Part shown: one piece after another, positions 50,744-60,144 of the stretch | How positions within the stretch are numbered: position 1 is the stretch's first letter | Layout of the letters: each line of letters opens with the position of its first letter | Assembly: GCF_900199455.1 (NCBI RefSeq) | Contig: NZ_FZQR01000002.1 | Span: 496,001 to 560,000, forward strand | DNA: 64,000 nt | Reading direction: 5' to 3' | DNA from: Mesorhizobium carmichaelinearum | GTDB lineage: Bacteria; Pseudomonadota; Alphaproteobacteria; Rhizobiales; Rhizobiaceae | Position numbers and translations under genes: made by a program | Notes under the pieces: model-generated | Told to the model about the DNA's origin: nothing | Seen by the model: the letters and a program-made list of their open reading frames with translations, nothing else | Databases searched by the model: none

Positions 50744-53220
50744 GCCGCCGCCGCTCTCATCTCCATTACATCCGCCTTCACCCGCATCGACTTCGGATCG
50801 TAAGGGCTGCGTAGGTGCGCCGTGGCCGCGTGGCGTATGCCGGCAAGGTCGATCTCGAAACGTCCACCGGTGAGGAACGCGGCATCGACGCCGGCTTCGT
50901 TCTCGATCAGCCCGAGCGCGACCGAACGGCCGAGCGTGTGACCATAGGCGGCCGAGCGAACCTCGCCGACCGGTCTGCCGTCGCGCAGGATCAGTTCGCC
51001 GCCCCACAGCATTGGTTCGGCATCGTCGAGCGTGAGGAGTACGATGCGTTTTGCCGGCGCCGACGACGACTTGGCTTCTACCAGCGCATCGCGGCCGATG
51101 AAACCACCAGGCTTGTCCATGGCGACGGCGAAGCCAAGTCCGGCCTGCCAGGGGTTGATGTCAGGCGTCAATTCCCTGCCCCAGGCGCGAAAACCCTTTT
51201 CGATGCGCAAGGCGTCGAGCGCGTAGTAGCCGGCGTCAGTCAAGCCAAACTCACGTCCGGCCTCATGCAGCGCTTCGTAGACGCCGACGGCGAATTCGGT
51301 CGGCACGATCAGCTCCCAACCGAGTTCGCCGACATAGGTCATGCGGTTGGCATAGGCGGTGGCGTAGCCGATATCGATCTCGCGGATCGTGGCAAAGGGG
51401 AAGCCGGCATTGGAAAGATCCGCCGAGGACAGTTTGCTCAGGAGATCGCGCGAGCGCGGCCCCATCACCGCCAGCACCGCGTAGGACGAGGTGACGTCGG
51501 TCAGGATGGCATGGGCGTCGGACGGGATCTTCTTGACGATCCAGTCGGCATCGTGAACCGCCTGCGCCGAGCCGGTGACGATGAGGAATTTTTCCGCGGC
51601 AAGCCGCATCACCGTGAGGTCGCTTTCGTAGCCGCCGCGATCGTTGAGCACGCCCGTGTAGACCGACGTCCCGACCGGCACGTCGACATTGCCGGCGCAG
51701 ATGCGGTTGAGCACGGCACAGGCGTCGCGGCCTTGGACGAGCAGCTTGGCGAAGGAGGTCTGGTCGAAGATGGCGACGGCTTCACGCGTCGCCTTCATTT
51801 CGCGCTGGGCGGCCGCGTGCCAGTTCTGGCGGCCGAAGGCGTAGTCGTTCTCGGCCTTCTCGCCCGGTGCCGCAAACCAGTTGGCGCGCTCCCAGCCCAT
51901 CTTGGAGCCGAAGCAGGCGCCCTTGGCCGCGAGCCGGTCGTAGAGCGGTGAGCGGCGGAAGGGCCGTGCGGTGTCCAGTTCGCGGTTCGGCCAGGGCATG
52001 GCGTAGTGTAGGCCGAGCGTCTCCTTGACCCGATCATGCAGCCAGCGCGGATTGTTGTTGAACGAGGCGAAGCGCCTGATGTCGACCGGCCACAGATCCA
52101 TGGTCGGCGCACTGTTGACGATCCATTCGGCCAGCGCCCTGCCCGCACCGCCGGCGCTGGCGATGCCCATCGAGTTGAAGCCCGCGCCGACATAGAAGTT
52201 CTTGAGTTCCGGCGCTTCGCCAAGGATAAAATTGTTGTCCGGGGTGAAGCTTTCGGGGCCATTGTAGAATTTCTTGACCTCGGCCTGTGCCAACTGCGGC
52301 ACGCGAACGAGCGCGTTTTCCATCAGGATCTCGAACTGGTCCCAATCATCCGGCAGCAAGGCGAACTCGAAATTCTCGGGAATGCCGTTCATGCCCCATG
52401 GCTTGGCATGCGGCTCGAAGCCACCCATGACCAGGCCGCCGACCTCCTCCTTGAAATAGATGAAACCGTCGGGGTCGCGCATCACGGGCAGGTCCGGGTC
52501 CACGCCCTCGATCCGGCCGGTGACGATGTACATGTGCTCGGCCGAATGCAGTGGCACCGAGACGCCGCACATCAGGCCCACCTTGCGCGCCCATTGGCCG
52601 GCGCAGTTGACGACGATCTCGGTTGCGATGTCGCCCCGGTCCGTCGCGACGCCGCAGGCGACGCCGTTTTTCACCGTGATGCCGGTAACCTTCACCCGCT
52701 CGAAAATTTTGGCGCCACCGTTGCGCGCGCCCTTGGCCAGCGATTGCGTGAGATCAGTTGGGTTGGCCTTGCCGTCGCCCGGCAACCAGACAGCGCCGAC
52801 CAGATCGTCCGTCGCCATGACAGGCCAGAGGTCGCCGGCCTCTTTCGGCGAAATCACGTCAATCTCCACCCCTTGCGCACGCGCCGACGCGGCCGTGCGC
52901 TTCAGCACTGTCATGCGGTCGACCGTGCGCGCCACCGACAGCGAGCCGCAATTCTTCCAGCCGGTGGCGAGCCCCGTCTCGGCTTCCAGCTCGCTGTAGA
53001 GCTGCGTCGAATATCGGATCAGGCTAGTCATGTTGGAATGGCTGCGCAGCTGCCCGACCAGGCCGGCGGCGTGCCAGGTGGTGCCGCCGCTGAGCTGGCC
53101 CTGCTCAAGCAAGACGACGTCGGTCCAGCCGAGCCTGGTCAGGTGATAGGCGACAGAGCAGCCGATGATGCCGCCGCCGACAATGACAATTCGTGCCTGG
53201 GTGGGAAATTCATGGGCCAT
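50740..53220 (-). CDS. Dimethylglycine/sarcosine dehydrogenase-like flavoprotein with GcvT domain
   Basis: This 826-residue protein has an N-terminal DAO domain with VGGGIIGCSVAYHL (residues 14-27) and TTWHAAGLVG, where H50 matches the histidine that holds FAD covalently in dimethylglycine dehydrogenase. The second half is a GcvT-like folate-binding domain. Such enzymes oxidatively demethylate N-methylated amines and pass the carbon to tetrahydrofolate. It is convergent with the phn LysR gene and follows a DeoR gene on its own strand. N-methylglycines are the default substrate; an N-methylated phosphonate is a speculative alternative. Confidence 0.88.
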   Translation of the reverse strand: MAHEFPTQARIVIVGGGIIGCSVAYHLTRLGWTDVVLLEQGQLSGGTTWHAAGLVGQLRSHSNMTSLIRYSTQLYSELEAETGLATGWKNCGSLSVARTVDRMTVLKRTAASARAQGVEIDVISPKEAGDLWPVMATDDLVGAVWLPGDGKANPTDLTQSLAKGARNGGAKIFERVKVTGITVKNGVACGVATDRGDIATEIVVNCAGQWARKVGLMCGVSVPLHSAEHMYIVTGRIEGVDPDLPVMRDPDGFIYFKEEVGGLVMGGFEPHAKPWGMNGIPENFEFALLPDDWDQFEILMENALVRVPQLAQAEVKKFYNGPESFTPDNNFILGEAPELKNFYVGAGFNSMGIASAGGAGRALAEWIVNSAPTMDLWPVDIRRFASFNNNPRWLHDRVKETLGLHYAMPWPNRELDTARPFRRSPLYDRLAAKGACFGSKMGWERANWFAAPGEKAENDYAFGRQNWHAAAQREMKATREAVAIFDQTSFAKLLVQGRDACAVLNRICAGNVDVPVGTSVYTGVLNDRGGYESDLTVMRLAAEKFLIVTGSAQAVHDADWIVKKIPSDAHAILTDVTSSYAVLAVMGPRSRDLLSKLSSADLSNAGFPFATIREIDIGYATAYANRMTYVGELGWELIVPTEFAVGVYEALHEAGREFGLTDAGYYALDALRIEKGFRAWGRELTPDINPWQAGLGFAVAMDKPGGFIGRDALVEAKSSSAPAKRIVLLTLDDAEPMLWGGELILRDGRPVGEVRSAAYGHTLGRSVALGLIENEAGVDAAFLTGGRFEIDLAGIRHAATAHLRSPYDPKSMRVKADVMEMRAAAA

Positions 53221-53301
53221 GAGCGTTCCGCCATTTGAAGGGAGGGCGGACACTAACACAGCAAAACCAAATATCAACTCAAAAAGTCACAAAATACCAC
53301 A

Positions 53302-54090
53302 TCAAGCTGCAACGATCAGTTCAGGCCCCTTTTGCAAAAGCGCCTCGGCAAGGGCGGGTTCGGGAATAGTGTCGACGATCACGCCGGCAGCGCGGTCGAA
53401 GTTTGGAATCCTGAGCGGCGTCAGCTTGCCGAACTTGCTGCTGTCGAGCACGAAATAGGTCTTGCCGGCGAGCGCGATCATACGACCGCGCTGTTCCGCG
53501 CCGGCACGGGTGAAGTCGGTGACCTCACCGTCCGGCGACAAAGCGCCGCCGCCGAGAAAGGCGATGTCGACACGAAAGCGGGCCATCGCATCGAGCGTGT
53601 CGATGCCGGAGGCTGCCTCCTCGCCCGGATCGATTTCGCCGCCCAGCATATGCACGCGCATGCCGGGGACATGGCACAGATGCAGCGCGATCTTCAGGCT
53701 GGCGGTGCAGATGGTGAGATCGCGCAGTTCCGTCATGGCCTGCGCGACGGCCATGGTGGTGGTGCCGGAATCGAGAAAGACCACCATGCCATCCCTGACC
53801 AGGCCGGCCGCCGCCTTGCCGATCGCCGCCTTGCCCCCTGCATTTTCCTGGCTGCGCAGGCTCATCGCCGGCTCGCTTGGCTCGAAGCGCGCCGCCCCGC
53901 CATGCACGATGCCGAGCCTGCCCTGGTCCGAAAGCAGCTTCAGGTCACGACGGATGGTTTCGCGCGACACGTCGAAGAACGCGGCCAACTCGGCGACGCT
54001 GACGGACCCCTGGGCACTAAGCCGCCTGAAAATTTCATCGTGGCGACGCGGGGCAAGGGCGCGCGCCGACTGGCGGGAGACGGGAGACAT
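53302..54090 (-). CDS. DeoR family transcriptional regulator
   Basis: This 262-residue protein has the DeoR helix-turn-helix (VSVAELAAFFDVSRETIRRDLKLLSDQG, about residues 30-57) and a DeoRC sensor domain with VFLDSGTTTMAVAQAM and FLGGGALSPDGEV, which usually binds a sugar phosphate. GAGGA precedes the ATG. It is 81 bases upstream of the flavoprotein gene on the same strand and may control it, although a sugar phosphate regulator for a demethylase would be odd. Confidence 0.9.
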   Translation of the reverse strand: MSPVSRQSARALAPRRHDEIFRRLSAQGSVSVAELAAFFDVSRETIRRDLKLLSDQGRLGIVHGGAARFEPSEPAMSLRSQENAGGKAAIGKAAAGLVRDGMVVFLDSGTTTMAVAQAMTELRDLTICTASLKIALHLCHVPGMRVHMLGGEIDPGEEAASGIDTLDAMARFRVDIAFLGGGALSPDGEVTDFTRAGAEQRGRMIALAGKTYFVLDSSKFGKLTPLRIPNFDRAAGVIVDTIPEPALAEALLQKGPELIVAA

Positions 54091-54202
54091 GGCGATTCCT
54101 CATGTCGAGCATTGATGTTGCAATATGTGGCAGTGAACCGGCGTGCACGCAACCGCGCCTGATGGGGTCGCTACCGATCGGCTCTCGCATTGCCCGTCGA
54201 GC

Positions 54203-54883
54203 CTAGGATTTTCGCGATAGGCCGCCGCCCTCGATCGCCTTGACGAGCGTCTCGCTGCCTTCGCGCAGGTGCTGGCGCAGAATGCTCACGGCCTTCTTGC
54301 CGTCGCGCCGGCGGCAGGTGGCCAGCAGGTCGCGATGTTCCGCCTGCGAGCGGGTGCGATAGTCGAGGTTCGACAGCAGGATGCGGACATAGCGATCGGC
54401 GGCGTTGTGATGCGCCTCGATCAGGCCGAGCAGACGCTGGTTGCCGCAGGCATGATAGAGCGACAGGTGAAAGGTCCGATTCAGCGCGCCCCAGCGACCG
54501 ACATTGCGCTCGGCATCGATCTGGTCGAGCGCCTGTTCGGCTTCATCGAGCTTGCCGTCGGACAAAGCGGGCACGGACAGCCGCAGCGCTTCGCATTCGA
54601 GCAGTTCGCGCACGGCATAGATCTCGCTGATTTCGGCGCCGTCCATCCGGGCGACATGCGCGCCCTTGGTCGGGTGGATCGAAACAATGCCTTCGGCTTC
54701 CAATTGGCGAAGCGCGTCACGAATAGGCATCCGGCTGAAGCCGAACTGCTCGGCCAGTTCATCCTGGCGCAGCGCGGTGCCGGCCCTCAGCGTGCCGCTG
54801 GCAATGGCCTCGCGCAGGACGTTGGCGACCTGTTCCGCCACCGTCTGCGGCCTCTCGATCAGGCTTTCCGCAAATCCGCGCAA
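54203..54883 (-). CDS. GntR family regulator, FCD subfamily
   Basis: The N-terminal winged helix (LAEQFGFSRMPIRDALRQLEAEGIV) is followed by an FCD domain with the metal-site pattern (NRTFHLSLYHACG, HRDLL). No ATG gives a full domain. I chose TTG at 54883, preceded by AGGGGA at proper distance, for 226 residues; GTG at 54901 is the alternative. It lies 103 bases after eutE on the same strand and could regulate either the ectoine genes or the flavoprotein. Confidence 0.8.
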   Translation of the reverse strand: MRGFAESLIERPQTVAEQVANVLREAIASGTLRAGTALRQDELAEQFGFSRMPIRDALRQLEAEGIVSIHPTKGAHVARMDGAEISEIYAVRELLECEALRLSVPALSDGKLDEAEQALDQIDAERNVGRWGALNRTFHLSLYHACGNQRLLGLIEAHHNAADRYVRILLSNLDYRTRSQAEHRDLLATCRRRDGKKAVSILRQHLREGSETLVKAIEGGGLSRKS

Positions 54884-54986
54884 TCGATGTTCCCCTGTCA
54901 CGCGGAATCCAGCGTAATAGAAAACCACCGGACTGGATATGCGTATCCTCGTGTACGAGACTAGCCTCGGCCCGAAACCGCTTCCC

Positions 54987-55988
54987 TCAATCAACCTCGA
55001 CTGCAACCACCGCCGCGCAGTCGCCGGCCTTGACCAGCCCGGGGAAATGCCGCGCCGCCAGCATGCCCGACATCTTTGCCCGGATCTCCTGCGGGGCAAT
55101 ACCGGTGCGACCGGTGGAGTGGATGCGCGCCAGCACCGCGCCCTTCTCCACGGGCTCGCCGAGATCGACCATGGTTTCGATCATGCCGTCATCCTCGGCG
55201 AAGGAGAAGCAATCGCCCGACGGCATATCGAGCCACTGGGTTCTGCCCTTCTCGGCCGCACCAGCAACAATGCCGGCGTGGCGCAGCAGATTGAGGATGC
55301 CGCGACGCGCGACGCGCACCGTTTGCGCACGCGAGGTGCCGCCCCCGCCAAGCTCGGTGCTGACGAAGACCTTGCCCATTTCCTCGGCCGCCGTGTCGTA
55401 CATGCCAACCGAGTCGATCTCGATCATGCGCATCGAGAACGGTGCGGAGAATGCCGCGACCGCGTCGAAAGCTTTCTGCTCCAGCGCCTTGTCGGGGAGC
55501 GTGTGGGCCGCGCAGAACGGCACGAAATCCAGCGTCTTTCCGCCGGAGTGAAAGTCGAAGACGATGTCGGCGCGCGGCAGCAATTCGCGCTGGAAATAGT
55601 CGGCGATCTTTTCGGTCACCGTTCCGTCCGGGCGGCCGGGAAAGCTGCGGTTCATATTGCCCTTGTCGATCGGCGAGGTGCGCGTGCCAGCGCGGAAGGC
55701 CGGATAGTTCATCGCCGGCACGATGATCACCATGCCGCTGACGTCCTTTGGATCGAGCGTGCGGGCGAGATCGTAGAGCGCCAGCGGCCCCTCATACTCG
55801 TCGCCATGGTTGCCGCCGGAAAGCAGCGCCGTCGGTCCCTTGCCGTTGCGGATGACGCAGATCGGGATCATCACCGAGCCCCAGGCCGAATCGTCGCGGC
55901 TGTAGGGCAGACGCAGGAAACCGTGCTGGACGCCGTCACGATCGAAATCGACGGTCGGCGCGATTGGCGACGGGCGGAGGCTGGACAT
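54987..55988 (-). CDS. eutE: N-acetyl-diaminobutyrate deacetylase (EutE/DoeB)
   Basis: This 333-residue zinc deacetylase of the AstE/AspA group has the metal motif GGNHGDEYEGP (His and Glu) and the third ligand in DFHSGGKTL. It removes the acetyl group from N-acetyl-L-2,4-diaminobutyrate, the ring-opening product made by EutD, and the two proteins are known to work as a complex. It starts five bases after the eutD stop. The ATG at 55988 is the first in the coding frame; the longer frame only overlaps eutD. Confidence 0.93.
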   Translation of the reverse strand: MSSLRPSPIAPTVDFDRDGVQHGFLRLPYSRDDSAWGSVMIPICVIRNGKGPTALLSGGNHGDEYEGPLALYDLARTLDPKDVSGMVIIVPAMNYPAFRAGTRTSPIDKGNMNRSFPGRPDGTVTEKIADYFQRELLPRADIVFDFHSGGKTLDFVPFCAAHTLPDKALEQKAFDAVAAFSAPFSMRMIEIDSVGMYDTAAEEMGKVFVSTELGGGGTSRAQTVRVARRGILNLLRHAGIVAGAAEKGRTQWLDMPSGDCFSFAEDDGMIETMVDLGEPVEKGAVLARIHSTGRTGIAPQEIRAKMSGMLAARHFPGLVKAGDCAAVVAVEVD

Positions 55989-55993
55989 CGGGC

Positions 55994-57172
55994 TCAATTC
56001 TTCACCACCAGTTTGCGCGGCACATTGGCCAGGCACTCTACACCGGTTTCGGTGATCAGGATGGACTCGGTGATTTCCAGCCCCATCGTCTCCAGCCACA
56101 GGCCGGTCATGAAATGGAAAGTCATTCCGGGCTTGAGTTCGGTGCGGTCGCCGGGGCGCAGGCTCATCGTGCGCTCGCCCCAATCCGGCGGATAGGAAAG
56201 ACCGATCGAATAGCCGGTGCGGTTGTCCTTGACGATGCCGTATTTTTTCAAGACGGCGAAGAAGGCATTGGCGATGTCCTCGCAGGCGTTGCCAGGCTTT
56301 GCCGCCGCAAGCCCCGCCTCCATGCCTTCCAGCGTCGCCTTCTCGGCATCGAGGAATTCCTGTGTCGGCTTGCCGAGGAAGACGGTGCGCGACAGCGGGC
56401 AGTGGTAGCGGTTGTAGCAGCCGGCGATCTCGAAGAAGGTGCCCTCGCCCCGCTTCATCGGCTGGTCGTCCCAAGTCAGATGCGGCGCCGAGGCATCCGC
56501 GCCGGACGGCAGCAGCGGCACGATCGCCGGGTAGTCGCCGCCAATACCGTCGACGCCGCGTGTGCCGGCATCATAGATCTCGGCGACCAGATCGCATTTG
56601 CGCATGCCGACTTCGATTCTGTCGACGATGCGCTGGTGCATGGCTTCGACGATGCGGGCGGCCTTGCGCATATAGTCGATCTCGGTCGGGCTCTTCACCG
56701 CGCGCTGCCAGTTGACCAGCGCGGTGGCATCGACAAACCGGGCGTTGGGCAAATGCTTCTGCAGCGAGGCGAAGGCAGCGGCCGAGAACCAGTAATTGTC
56801 CATCTCGACGCCGATGGTGAGCGTGCCCCAGCCGCGATCGGCAAGCACGCTGGACAAGAAATCCATCGGGTGGCGTTCGGTCGACTGCACGTAGTGGTCG
56901 GCATAGCCGACGATGTTGTCCTGCGCGAGATAGGCGGTGCGCTTGGCGCCGTTGGCGTCCTGGCCACGGCCGTACCAGACCGGCTCGCCCGACGGCGGCA
57001 CGATGACGGCCTGATGCACATAGAAGGACCAGCCATCGTACCCGGTCAGCCAGGCCATGTTGGAGGGGTCGCTGACGATGAGGAGATCGACGCCCTTGAC
57101 CTCCATGGCTTGCCGCGTCTTGGCGAGGCGATCCGCAAATTCGCCGCGCGAGAATTTCAGGTTCGGTTGCAT
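55994..57172 (-). CDS. eutD: Ectoine hydrolase (EutD/DoeA)
   Basis: This 392-residue protein has the M24 creatinase/aminopeptidase-P fold with TGYDGWSFYVHQAV in the N-terminal domain and GEGTFFEIAGCYNRYHCPLSR in the catalytic domain, split here by the usual residues of ectoine hydrolases rather than the full metal set of peptidases. It opens the ectoine ring. The ATG at 57172 has GAGGA upstream; an ATG at 57202 overlapping the eutC stop (TGATG) would give 402 residues. Confidence 0.93.
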   Translation of the reverse strand: MQPNLKFSRGEFADRLAKTRQAMEVKGVDLLIVSDPSNMAWLTGYDGWSFYVHQAVIVPPSGEPVWYGRGQDANGAKRTAYLAQDNIVGYADHYVQSTERHPMDFLSSVLADRGWGTLTIGVEMDNYWFSAAAFASLQKHLPNARFVDATALVNWQRAVKSPTEIDYMRKAARIVEAMHQRIVDRIEVGMRKCDLVAEIYDAGTRGVDGIGGDYPAIVPLLPSGADASAPHLTWDDQPMKRGEGTFFEIAGCYNRYHCPLSRTVFLGKPTQEFLDAEKATLEGMEAGLAAAKPGNACEDIANAFFAVLKKYGIVKDNRTGYSIGLSYPPDWGERTMSLRPGDRTELKPGMTFHFMTGLWLETMGLEITESILITETGVECLANVPRKLVVKN

Positions 57173-57201
57173 TGTTCTTGGTCCTCGTTTTGCGGCCAGC
57201 A

Positions 57202-58194
57202 TCAGCTCTCGAAAATGGTTCCGGCACTGGCGGCGCGAGCCCGGTCGCGGGCGAGCGTGGCGATCGCGGTGTCCTGCACACCAGTGCCGGTGAGATCGGC
57301 GATAGTGATATCGCTGGCCGAGCGTCGGCCGTGCCTTCCGCCTGCGATGATCTGGCCAAGTTCAGTTACCTCGGCATCGGCAGCCATCACCCCTGCCGCG
57401 ATGGCATGATGCAGTTCGCCCAGCCGCCGCGTCTGCCGCGCGCTGTCGGCGACATAGAGGTCGGCCATGCGCAGGATGGCGGGCGCGATCTCGTTCTTGT
57501 GTTCGGCGTCCGAGCCCATGGCGGTTATGTGCTGGCCAGCGGCGACGAAGCCTGCCTTGATCAGTGGCTCGGTTGAGGGCGTGGTGGTGACGATGATGTC
57601 AGCGCCGGTAGCCGCCTTTGCCGCGTCACGCTCGGCGCGCACGACGATGCCCAGTCTTTCGCGCAAGCGGGCAGCAGTGGCTTCGGCCTTGGTGGCATCG
57701 CGCGCCCAGATGCGTGCTTCCTCGATCGGCCTGACAAGACGCAGTGCTTCCAATTGCAGACCTGCCTGCAAACCGGCGCCGAAGATCGCTGCTACAGCGG
57801 AGTCTTCGCGGGACAAGTGCTTCGCCGCGACCGCGCCTGCCGCGGCGGTGCGGACATCGGTCAGATAGCCATTGTCGAGCAGCAGCGCCTCGACCACACC
57901 GGTCTTTGCCGAAAGCAGCACCATCATGCCGCCACCGCTCGGCAGACCGAACTTCGGATTGTCGAAGAAGCCGGAGCTGATCTTCACGGCAAAGCCATCG
58001 ATACCGGGTACGTAGGCGGACTTCACGTCGACCTCGCCGCGATGCTCGGGGATGTCGAGGCGCAGGATCGGCGGCATCGCCACCGGCAGAGTGGCGAGTG
58101 CGCGAAAAGCGTTCTCGACAACGGCGACGGCATCGAGATCAAGCGTCACGATCTCACGCAATTCTGCTTCGGTCAGGATCGTCATACGGCTCAT
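57202..58194 (-). CDS. eutC: Ectoine utilisation protein EutC (ornithine cyclodeaminase/mu-crystallin family)
   Basis: This 330-residue protein has the NAD motif AAIFGAGLQAGLQLEAL and the family's KISSGFFDNP and DVRTAAAGAVAAKHL blocks. The family includes ornithine cyclodeaminase and ketimine reductases. In ectoine operons EutA, EutB and EutC are thought to convert hydroxyectoine to ectoine. It overlaps eutB by ATGA. Confidence 0.92.
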   Translation of the reverse strand: MSRMTILTEAELREIVTLDLDAVAVVENAFRALATLPVAMPPILRLDIPEHRGEVDVKSAYVPGIDGFAVKISSGFFDNPKFGLPSGGGMMVLLSAKTGVVEALLLDNGYLTDVRTAAAGAVAAKHLSREDSAVAAIFGAGLQAGLQLEALRLVRPIEEARIWARDATKAEATAARLRERLGIVVRAERDAAKAATGADIIVTTTPSTEPLIKAGFVAAGQHITAMGSDAEHKNEIAPAILRMADLYVADSARQTRRLGELHHAIAAGVMAADAEVTELGQIIAGGRHGRRSASDITIADLTGTGVQDTAIATLARDRARAASAGTIFES

Positions 58195-59180
58195 GCGGCG
58201 CGCTCCCCGATTGCCTCGCCGCAGATGATCCCGCGGTGCGCATTCATGTCGATGTTGCGGCCCGAGAGAAGTGCGACCACCGGACCGCTCGGCTTGACCT
58301 TGCCGGCAAGCAGCGCAGCGATGGCGACCGCGCCAGCGCCCTCGACGATCTCACGTTCCTGCGCATAGGCATGGCGGATGCCGGTGGCGATCTCGTCCTC
58401 GCTGAGCAGGATGACGTCGTCGAGCAGGTCGCGGCACATGGCGAAGGTCAGCCTGTTGTCGAGGCCGATGCCACCGCCTAGCGAATCCGCAAGCGTCGGC
58501 AGTTCCTCCACCAGGACAGGTCGGCCGGCATCGAGGCTCGCTTTCATCGCCGCACCGCGCGCCATCGAAACGCCGATGACCTTTGTGCCGGGGCTGACAC
58601 CCTTGACGGCTGCAGCCACGCCGGAGGCCAAGCCACCGCCGGAGAGCTGCACCAGCACGAGACCGGCATCCGGAACCTGCTCGATCATCTCCAGCCCGAG
58701 CGTGCCTTGCCCGGCGATGATAGCGGGATGATCGAAGGGCGGCAGCATCACCAACCCTTCCTGTGCCACCAGGCGCTCGACCTCCTGATGCGCGTCGTCC
58801 TGGCTGTCGCCGACAATGCAGACCTCCGCGTCAAGCCGGCGGATTTCGTCGAGCTTGTTCTGCGGCACCAGCCGCGACATGCAGATCACCGCGCGCATGC
58901 CTTCGAGCTTCGCCGCATGCGCCAGTGCCCGGCCATGATTGCCGGTCGAGGCTGCGATGACGCCGCGTGCCTTTTCTTCCGCGCTCAGCGAAGCGATGGC
59001 ATTCGAGGCGCCACGCAGTTTGAAGCTGCCGGTGGTCTGGCGGTGTTCGAGCTTGAGGTGGACGGGGATGCCAAGGCGTTCCGACAGGCTATGGGATAAT
59101 ACGGTTGGCGTGCGCTCGATCTTGTCGGCGATACGTTCGCGGGCGGTGCGGATGTCCTGAAGGGCGACGGCGCTCGTCAT
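58191..59180 (-). CDS. eutB: Ectoine utilisation protein EutB (threonine dehydratase-like PLP enzyme)
   Basis: This 329-residue fold-type II PLP enzyme has the lysine in TTGSFKLRGASNA, the phosphate-binding loop SGGGLASGVA and STGNHGRAL. It is thought to help turn hydroxyectoine into ectoine with EutA and EutC. The ATG at 59180 is used; a longer frame from 59360 would translate the repeat upstream and is rejected. Confidence 0.92.
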   Translation of the reverse strand: MTSAVALQDIRTARERIADKIERTPTVLSHSLSERLGIPVHLKLEHRQTTGSFKLRGASNAIASLSAEEKARGVIAASTGNHGRALAHAAKLEGMRAVICMSRLVPQNKLDEIRRLDAEVCIVGDSQDDAHQEVERLVAQEGLVMLPPFDHPAIIAGQGTLGLEMIEQVPDAGLVLVQLSGGGLASGVAAAVKGVSPGTKVIGVSMARGAAMKASLDAGRPVLVEELPTLADSLGGGIGLDNRLTFAMCRDLLDDVILLSEDEIATGIRHAYAQEREIVEGAGAVAIAALLAGKVKPSGPVVALLSGRNIDMNAHRGIICGEAIGERAA

Positions 59181-59188
59181 CGGGCGCC

Positions 59189-59339
59189 CCCCCTCTGGTC
59201 TGCCGGCCATCTCCCCCTCGAGGGGGGAGATTGGCAGCTTCAACGCCGGCGCTTTTCCTGCAACGTCGATGATTGGCGAAAGCCTAGCAGCAGCTAATGT
59301 CCCCCCTTGAGGGGGAGATGGCCGGCAGGCCAGAGGGGG
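59189..59339. repeat. Long inverted repeat between eutA and eutB
   Basis: Arms of 40 bp at 59189-59228 and 59300-59339 match at 38 positions, with 71 bases between them. Each arm ends in a short C-run/G-run palindrome (CTCCCCCT next to GAGGGGGGA). It fills nearly all of the 184-base gap inside the operon. Confidence 0.78.
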
Positions 59340-59364
59340 TCGCTCGTGCACGCAAGACATAATC

Positions 59365-60141
59365 TTACTGCACCAGCGGCAGCGTCATCAGCCGCCCGAA
59401 TTCGGGATGAGCCATCTCATCGCCACACAGCCGCAAACAATTCCAGGCGCTGGCCTGGTTGCTGGTCACCACAGGGCGGCCGGTCGCCTCCTCCATGCCG
59501 GCAACTGCGAGGGCGCCGCGCAGCGCCGTGCAAGACACGAACAGGGCATCGGCGCTCGCGTCGGTAGCCTGACGCGCGAGATCGACAAGCGTCGCCGGCG
59601 GGATGCGTGCCATCTCGCGGTCGTCCTCGAAACCGAGACAGGTAAAGCTGGCGATCTCGAAACCACGCGCCGCGAAATAGGCCGCCATCGGCCTGGAGGT
59701 CTCCACCGTGTAGGGGGTGAGGATGCTGATCCGGCGCACGCCGAAGGCATTCAGCCCGCGCACGCCGGCCATTGGCGGCGTGACGACGGGAACGCCTGGT
59801 TTGGCGGCCTGGATCGCCGCCTCGATCTCGGCATCGCCGATCACCACCGAGGCCGAGGTGCAGGAATAGCAGATGGCGTCGAGCTTCTCCTCGGGCAGGA
59901 TCAGGGCAGCACCCGCCGTCAGCGCCGGCTGCATCTTGCGCAGGTTTTCCGGCGTCGTCGGATTGGCATAGGGAATGCGCGCGACATAGACGCCGATGCG
60001 CTCGCTTGCCACCATGCGGCGAAAGTCCGGCTCGCTGGTGTGATCCGTGGCAAGGATGATCAGGCCGATGCGCTTGTCGAGCGGACGATCATCAAGCGCC
60101 GGCCGACTGGAATAGACCTTGATCTCTGGCAAAGGCTTCAT
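59365..60141 (-). CDS. eutA: Ectoine utilisation protein EutA (Asp/Glu racemase, maleate isomerase-like)
   Basis: This 258-residue protein has the two catalytic cysteines of the superfamily, C94 in YSCTSAS and C204 in VSCTALRG. Relatives include maleate isomerase and arylmalonate decarboxylase. In ectoine operons it acts with EutB and EutC on hydroxyectoine, by a mechanism not fully settled. It follows ehuD after three bases. Confidence 0.92.
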   Translation of the reverse strand: MKPLPEIKVYSSRPALDDRPLDKRIGLIILATDHTSEPDFRRMVASERIGVYVARIPYANPTTPENLRKMQPALTAGAALILPEEKLDAICYSCTSASVVIGDAEIEAAIQAAKPGVPVVTPPMAGVRGLNAFGVRRISILTPYTVETSRPMAAYFAARGFEIASFTCLGFEDDREMARIPPATLVDLARQATDASADALFVSCTALRGALAVAGMEEATGRPVVTSNQASAWNCLRLCGDEMAHPEFGRLMTLPLVQ

Positions 60142-60144
60142 GCG

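Noticed and set aside
59181..59360. Possible 60-residue extension of EutB
   Set aside because: The extra residues come from the inverted repeat and are proline- and glycine-rich, unlike any EutB start.
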